The translations under genes and the position numbers were made by a program. Positions 60,482 to 64,000 of a stretch of DNA of 64,000 bases are shown one piece after another (within the stretch, counting starts at the first letter, position 1; each line of letters opens with the position of its first letter). The notes under the pieces are model-generated. The model saw only the letters and a list, made by a program, of their open reading frames with translations. It ran no database searches and was not told the DNA's origin. This DNA is from Hyphomonas sp. (GTDB lineage: Bacteria; Pseudomonadota; Alphaproteobacteria; Caulobacterales; Hyphomonadaceae), in NCBI RefSeq assembly GCF_017792385.1, contig NZ_CP051230.1, positions 310,001 through 374,000 on the forward strand, read 5' to 3'.

Positions 60482-63103
60482 CTAGTTCAGGGCTGCGGCC
60501 CCTTTGGCAAACCCGTTCGGTACGCCATTGATCGACAATTGGTCATCCTCGACGCCGATCTCGATGGTCTCGCCATCATGGATGCGCCCTTCCAGCAGGA
60601 GACGGGCCAGCGGGTCCTGAAGTTCCTTCTGGATCACCCGTTTCAGGGGACGTGCCCCATAGACGGGGTCATAGCCGCGCGCGGCCAGCCAGTTGCGGGC
60701 ATCGAGGCTCAATTGCAGCGTCATCTTGCGATCCTTCAGCAGGCCCTCAAGGCGCTCCATCTGGATGTCCACAATATGGTCGATCTCGCCGCGGCCCAAC
60801 CGCTTGAAGAAGACAATCTCGTCGATCCGGTTGATGAATTCCGGGCGGAAATGCATCCGGATGGCGCCCATCACGGCTTCCTTGGCCGCCTCCGACACAT
60901 CGCCTTCCTCGCCGCTCGCCAGCGCGTCCGCGCCGAGGTTCGACGTCATGATGATGATCGTGTTCTTGAAATCGACCGTCCGGCCCTGCCCGTCAGTCAG
61001 CCGACCATCATCCAGAACCTGCAACAAGGTGTTGAACAGGTCCGGGTGGGCCTTCTCGACCTCATCGAACAGGATGACCTGATAGGGGCGGCGACGTACG
61101 GATTCCGTCAGCACACCGCCTTCATCATAGCCGACATAGCCCGGAGGCGCACCGATCAGGCGGGCCACCGAATGCTTTTCGGAGAATTCGGACATGTCGA
61201 GCCGCAGGATCGCCGTGTCGTCATCAAACATGAACTCGGCCAGCGCCTTGGTCAGTTCGGTCTTGCCGACGCCGGTGGGGCCGACGAACAGGAAGGACCC
61301 GATCGGACGGTTCGGATCCTGCAAGCCGGCGCGTGCACGGCGGACGGCGTTGGACACCGCCTCCAGCGCCGCATCCTGGCCGACGACCCGTTTGCGCAGC
61401 TCCTCTTCCATCTTCAGCAGCTTCTCGCGCTCGCCTTCCATCATCTTGTCGACCGGGATTCCGGTCCATTTGGAGACAACCGCCGCGATATGCTCGGGAC
61501 GGACGACTTCTGAAACAAGGCCACCTTCGCCCTGATCCTCTTCGCTGCCTTCAACTTCCGCAATCTGCTTTTCAAGCTGGGGAATGGTCGAGAATTTCAG
61601 CTCCGATGCCCGGCCAAGGTCACCCTGGCGCTGCGCTTCGGCCATGTCGGCGTAGGCCCGGTCGAGCTGCTCCTTGGCAGAGGCTGCGCCTTTCAGCTTA
61701 TTCTTCTCGGCAGACCAGGCCGTGGTCAGTTCATCGGATTTCGTCTGCAGGTCCGCGATCTCGCCCTCCAGCGTCTGGAGACGGTCTTTTGACGCGGCAT
61801 CCTTTTCCTTCTTGAGCGCTTCGGCCTCGATCTTCAGCTGCAACAGGCGCCGGTCGATCTCGTCCAGCTCCTCCGGCTTCGAGTCCACCTGCATGCGCAG
61901 GCGCGAGGCAGCCTCGTCCATCAGGTCGATGGCCTTGTCCGGCAGGAAACGGTCGGTGATGTAGCGGTTCGACAGGCTGGCTGCCGAAACGATGGCCGCA
62001 TCCGACACGCGAACGCCGTGATGGGCCTCGTAGCGGCCCTTCAGTCCCCGGAGGATGGAGATCGTATCTTCAACGGTCGGCTCATTGACATAGACCGCCA
62101 TGAACCGGCGCGCGAGGGCGGCGTCGCCTTCGACATATTTGCGGTATTCATCCAGCGTGGTGGCACCGATACAGTGCAGCTCGCCGCGCGCCAGGGCGGG
62201 CTTCAACAGGTTGGAAGCATCCATCGCACCATCGGACTTGCCGGCTCCGACCAGCGTGTGCATCTCGTCAATGAACAGCACGACACCGCCCTCCGCCTGC
62301 TGAACTTCATTCAGCACGGCTTTCAGGCGTTCCTCGAATTCACCGCGAAACTTCGCACCGGCAATCAGCGCGCCCATATCGAGCGCCAGCAGGCGCTTGC
62401 CCTTCAGGCTCTCCGGCACGTCTCCATTCACGATGCGCAGCGCAAGGCCTTCCGCGATCGCCGTCTTGCCGACGCCGGGCTCACCAATAAGCACGGGATT
62501 GTTCTTGGACCGACGGGACAGAACCTGTATCGCGCGGCGAATTTCCTCGTCACGCCCGATCACCGGGTCCAGCTTGCCTTCGCGCGCATCCTTCGTCAGG
62601 TCCCGCGCATATTTCTTGAGGGCTTCATACCCTTCTTCCGCGTTCTCGCTGTCCGCCGTGCGGCCCTGGCGCAATTGCGCAATCGCCCCGTCAAGCGCCG
62701 ACGGCGTTACCCCGGCATTCGACAGCACTTCAGAGGCCGGATCATTCTTCAGGCGAGACAGGGCAAGCAGCAACCGCTCCACTGTCACGAAACTGTCCCC
62801 GGCCTGCTTGGCCTCGGCTTCGGCGGATTGGAACAATTGGGCCCCGGCCTGCTCGAGCCGCAATCCGGCATTCGAGCCCTGGACCTTGGGCTGCTTGGCC
62901 AATACGGCATCGACGCCCTGTGCGACAAGTTCCGGCCGGCCTCCGCTTGCGCGGATCAGGTTCACGGCCAGCTGGTCGCGATCTTCCAGCATGGTTTTCA
63001 GAATGTGTGCTGGCGTCAGAACCTGATGCCCATTGGCCAGAGCGGCTGTCTGTGCACCCTGGATAATGGCCCGGGCGCGTTCAGTATATTGCTCAATATT
63101 CAT
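60482..63103 (-). CDS. clpB: ATP-dependent disaggregase ClpB
   Basis: This 873-residue Hsp100 disaggregase has an N-terminal Clp repeat domain and a first AAA+ module with GEPGVGKT (about residue 205). A coiled-coil M domain (about 410-520) and a second AAA+ module with GPTGVGKT (about 605) follow. The C-terminal domain ends GARPLKRVIQKELQDPLARLL. It resolves protein aggregates together with DnaK. AAAGGGG precedes the ATG. It lies downstream of a DUF4167 gene with a terminator between them, so it has its own promoter. Confidence 0.98.
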   Translation of the reverse strand: MNIEQYTERARAIIQGAQTAALANGHQVLTPAHILKTMLEDRDQLAVNLIRASGGRPELVAQGVDAVLAKQPKVQGSNAGLRLEQAGAQLFQSAEAEAKQAGDSFVTVERLLLALSRLKNDPASEVLSNAGVTPSALDGAIAQLRQGRTADSENAEEGYEALKKYARDLTKDAREGKLDPVIGRDEEIRRAIQVLSRRSKNNPVLIGEPGVGKTAIAEGLALRIVNGDVPESLKGKRLLALDMGALIAGAKFRGEFEERLKAVLNEVQQAEGGVVLFIDEMHTLVGAGKSDGAMDASNLLKPALARGELHCIGATTLDEYRKYVEGDAALARRFMAVYVNEPTVEDTISILRGLKGRYEAHHGVRVSDAAIVSAASLSNRYITDRFLPDKAIDLMDEAASRLRMQVDSKPEELDEIDRRLLQLKIEAEALKKEKDAASKDRLQTLEGEIADLQTKSDELTTAWSAEKNKLKGAASAKEQLDRAYADMAEAQRQGDLGRASELKFSTIPQLEKQIAEVEGSEEDQGEGGLVSEVVRPEHIAAVVSKWTGIPVDKMMEGEREKLLKMEEELRKRVVGQDAALEAVSNAVRRARAGLQDPNRPIGSFLFVGPTGVGKTELTKALAEFMFDDDTAILRLDMSEFSEKHSVARLIGAPPGYVGYDEGGVLTESVRRRPYQVILFDEVEKAHPDLFNTLLQVLDDGRLTDGQGRTVDFKNTIIIMTSNLGADALASGEEGDVSEAAKEAVMGAIRMHFRPEFINRIDEIVFFKRLGRGEIDHIVDIQMERLEGLLKDRKMTLQLSLDARNWLAARGYDPVYGARPLKRVIQKELQDPLARLLLEGRIHDGETIEIGVEDDQLSINGVPNGFAKGAAALN

Positions 63104-63186
63104 CTATATCCCCTTTGAAAGGCAGATCATTGAAGTCGGTGGATGATGGCCCCGCTCAGCGGCAGCCGGTATCCGGTTCTTCCCTG

Positions 63187-63215
63187 ATGTGGGTAGTCCC
63201 CCCTCCTCATGCAAG
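63187..63215 (-). promoter_or_regulatory. Possible heat-shock (sigma-32) promoter of clpB
   Basis: Minus-strand CTTG (63212-63215) followed by 18 bases and CCCACA is a partial match to the alphaproteobacterial RpoH pattern (CTTG-N17/18-CYTAT). clpB is a classic RpoH target, which supports it only as expectation. Confidence 0.25.
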
Positions 63216-63244
63216 CGCTGGAATTGCGCCCCGCGCCGCCCATG

Positions 63245-63276
63245 AAAAAGCCCGCCTGCACGGGAAGCAGACGGGC
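63245..63276 (-). terminator. Rho-independent terminator of the DUF4167 gene
   Basis: A 10-bp stem, gcccgcctgc (63250-63259) and gcagacgggc (63267-63276), has one G.U pair and a 7-base loop, and is followed by TTTTT on the minus strand. It separates this gene from clpB. Confidence 0.85.
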
Positions 63277-63302
63277 GTTTCAGGTCCGGTATCCGGTAAG
63301 GG

Positions 63303-63962
63303 TCAGTCCGTGGCTTCCGCAGGAGCCTCTTCGGACTGGGCGCCGTCATCATCCTTCGGCGATGATTTGCGGCGTCCGCGTGACACCGTTTTCAGAACTC
63401 CATCGGTCTCGGTGTCGGAATCATCCGCTTTTTCGCGCTTGGCATAGGGCTTCCGGCGGCTGCGGGATTTCGGCTTGTCGGCCTTCTCGGCATCTTCATC
63501 GGAGGCTGACGTCTCGCTACGACCGTCATCGCTGTCGGATTTGGTGTCCTTCGAGCCCGTGTCTTCCGGCGACTCGTTATTGTTCCGGCTGCCGGAGCGG
63601 GATTCGACTTCCGCTTCCTGACGGGTGCCGGACTCCTTGTCCTGTGAGTCGCTGTCGTCGCGATCATCGCGCCGATTGTCGCGATTCTGCTGGCGCTGCT
63701 GCTGGGCGCGCTCTTTCGCTTCCTGCTGTTTTGCAACAATGCGCTGATAGTGTTCTGCGAACTGGTAATAGGCTTCCGACAGGATGCGATCGCCACTGGT
63801 CTGCGCATCGCGGGCATACTGCAGGTACTTGTCCAGCACCTGTTGGGCAGAGCCACGGATTTTCACATCCGGACCGACGCTTTCATAGTGACGGTTCGGA
63901 TTGTTGTGGCTGTTCTGATTGTTACCGCCTGAGCGACGATTGCGCCCGCGTGAGCGTTTCAT
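63303..63962 (-). CDS. DUF4167 protein
   Basis: This 219-residue protein has the conserved N-terminal DUF4167 core (about residues 25-80): HYESVGPDVKIRGSAQQ, then YLQYARDAQTSGDRILSEAYY and FAEHYQRIV. A long low-complexity tail follows, rich in Arg, Asp, Ser, Glu and Gln, as is usual. The family is specific to alphaproteobacteria and has an RNA-binding-like basic start (KRSRGRNRRSGG). I chose ATG 63962, which has GGGA eight bases upstream; ATG 63971 is also possible. prfA and prmC often precede it, but lie outside the window if present. Confidence 0.9.
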   Translation of the reverse strand: MKRSRGRNRRSGGNNQNSHNNPNRHYESVGPDVKIRGSAQQVLDKYLQYARDAQTSGDRILSEAYYQFAEHYQRIVAKQQEAKERAQQQRQQNRDNRRDDRDDSDSQDKESGTRQEAEVESRSGSRNNNESPEDTGSKDTKSDSDDGRSETSASDEDAEKADKPKSRSRRKPYAKREKADDSDTETDGVLKTVSRGRRKSSPKDDDGAQSEEAPAEATD

Positions 63963-64000
63963 GAAGTTCATCCCGTATCATGCGCCTGCGCAGTTTGCAG

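Noticed and set aside
60422..63118. Long frames antisense to clpB (60422-61513 and 62018-63118)
   Set aside because: ClpB is complete with both AAA+ modules; the frames are antisense shadows.

Overview
The window is high-GC DNA, gene-dense on both strands, from an alphaproteobacterium. I infer the family Hyphomonadaceae or a close Caulobacterales relative. The reasons are a ChpT phosphotransferase beside a CheY-like regulator and a CheR, UrcA and CC_3452-like secreted proteins, large TonB-dependent receptors, a DUF4167 protein and alphaproteobacterial-type RpoB and RpoC. I see no phage, IS element, CRISPR array, rRNA or tRNA. This is a chromosomal housekeeping region with small accessory stretches.

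Layout. 1-6.8 kb holds rplJ-rplL-rpoB-rpoC on the minus strand, with rpoC cut by the window edge. 7.2-12.2 kb is an accessory stretch: a lipoprotein, a hypothetical protein, a DUF2946/TonB receptor pair that looks copper-linked, and a dense cluster of palindromes. It separates rplJ from rplA-rplK (12.3-13.5 kb), which end at their own terminator. 13.6-18.7 kb (minus) holds a methyltransferase, an M48 metalloprotease, an anchored acidic helix-hairpin-helix protein and an OmpA-like protein. 18.8-20.5 kb holds two overlapping RNA-methyltransferase genes. 20.7-27.5 kb has a large TonB receptor, a DUF3667 membrane protein, an orphan oligopeptide-binding lipoprotein and a small secreted protein. 27.6-31.4 kb has an MscS channel with no canonical start codon, a hotdog-like protein, a candidate small RNA, an oxidoreductase and an HdeD-like protein. 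31.5-37 kb has a tryptophanase, a zinc-phospholipase-like/DUF4332 fusion, an HNH nuclease with a likely PUA/EVE-type reader domain, and an acyl-CoA dehydrogenase. 37-43.3 kb is a run of small envelope and metabolic genes. 43.5-50.4 kb has carB-greA-ELM1-EamA and mnmA. 50.5-52.5 kb has chpT, a receiver protein and cheR. 52.6-56.9 kb holds a small membrane protein and a ydbH-ynbE-ydbL lipid-bridge operon, divergent from an M23 peptidase. 58.5-64 kb has an S9 peptidase, clpB and a DUF4167 protein.

Themes. Much of the window serves transcription and translation (rpl, rpo, greA, mnmA, rRNA/tRNA methylases, clpB). A second group serves the envelope (OmpA, M48 x2, M23, YdbH/YnbE/YdbL, TonB receptors, ExoD, YceI). 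A third is regulatory (ChpT relay, a possible CtrA site, a candidate stress-type sRNA). The most interesting unannotated signal is the candidate sRNA at about 28966-29087 on the minus strand. It has an EcfG-like promoter, two C-rich anti-Shine-Dalgarno-like loops and a 12-bp terminator stem. Next are the MscS gene that seems to start at ATC, the phospholipase/DUF4332 fusion, and the split of the normally contiguous rplKAJL-rpoBC cluster.
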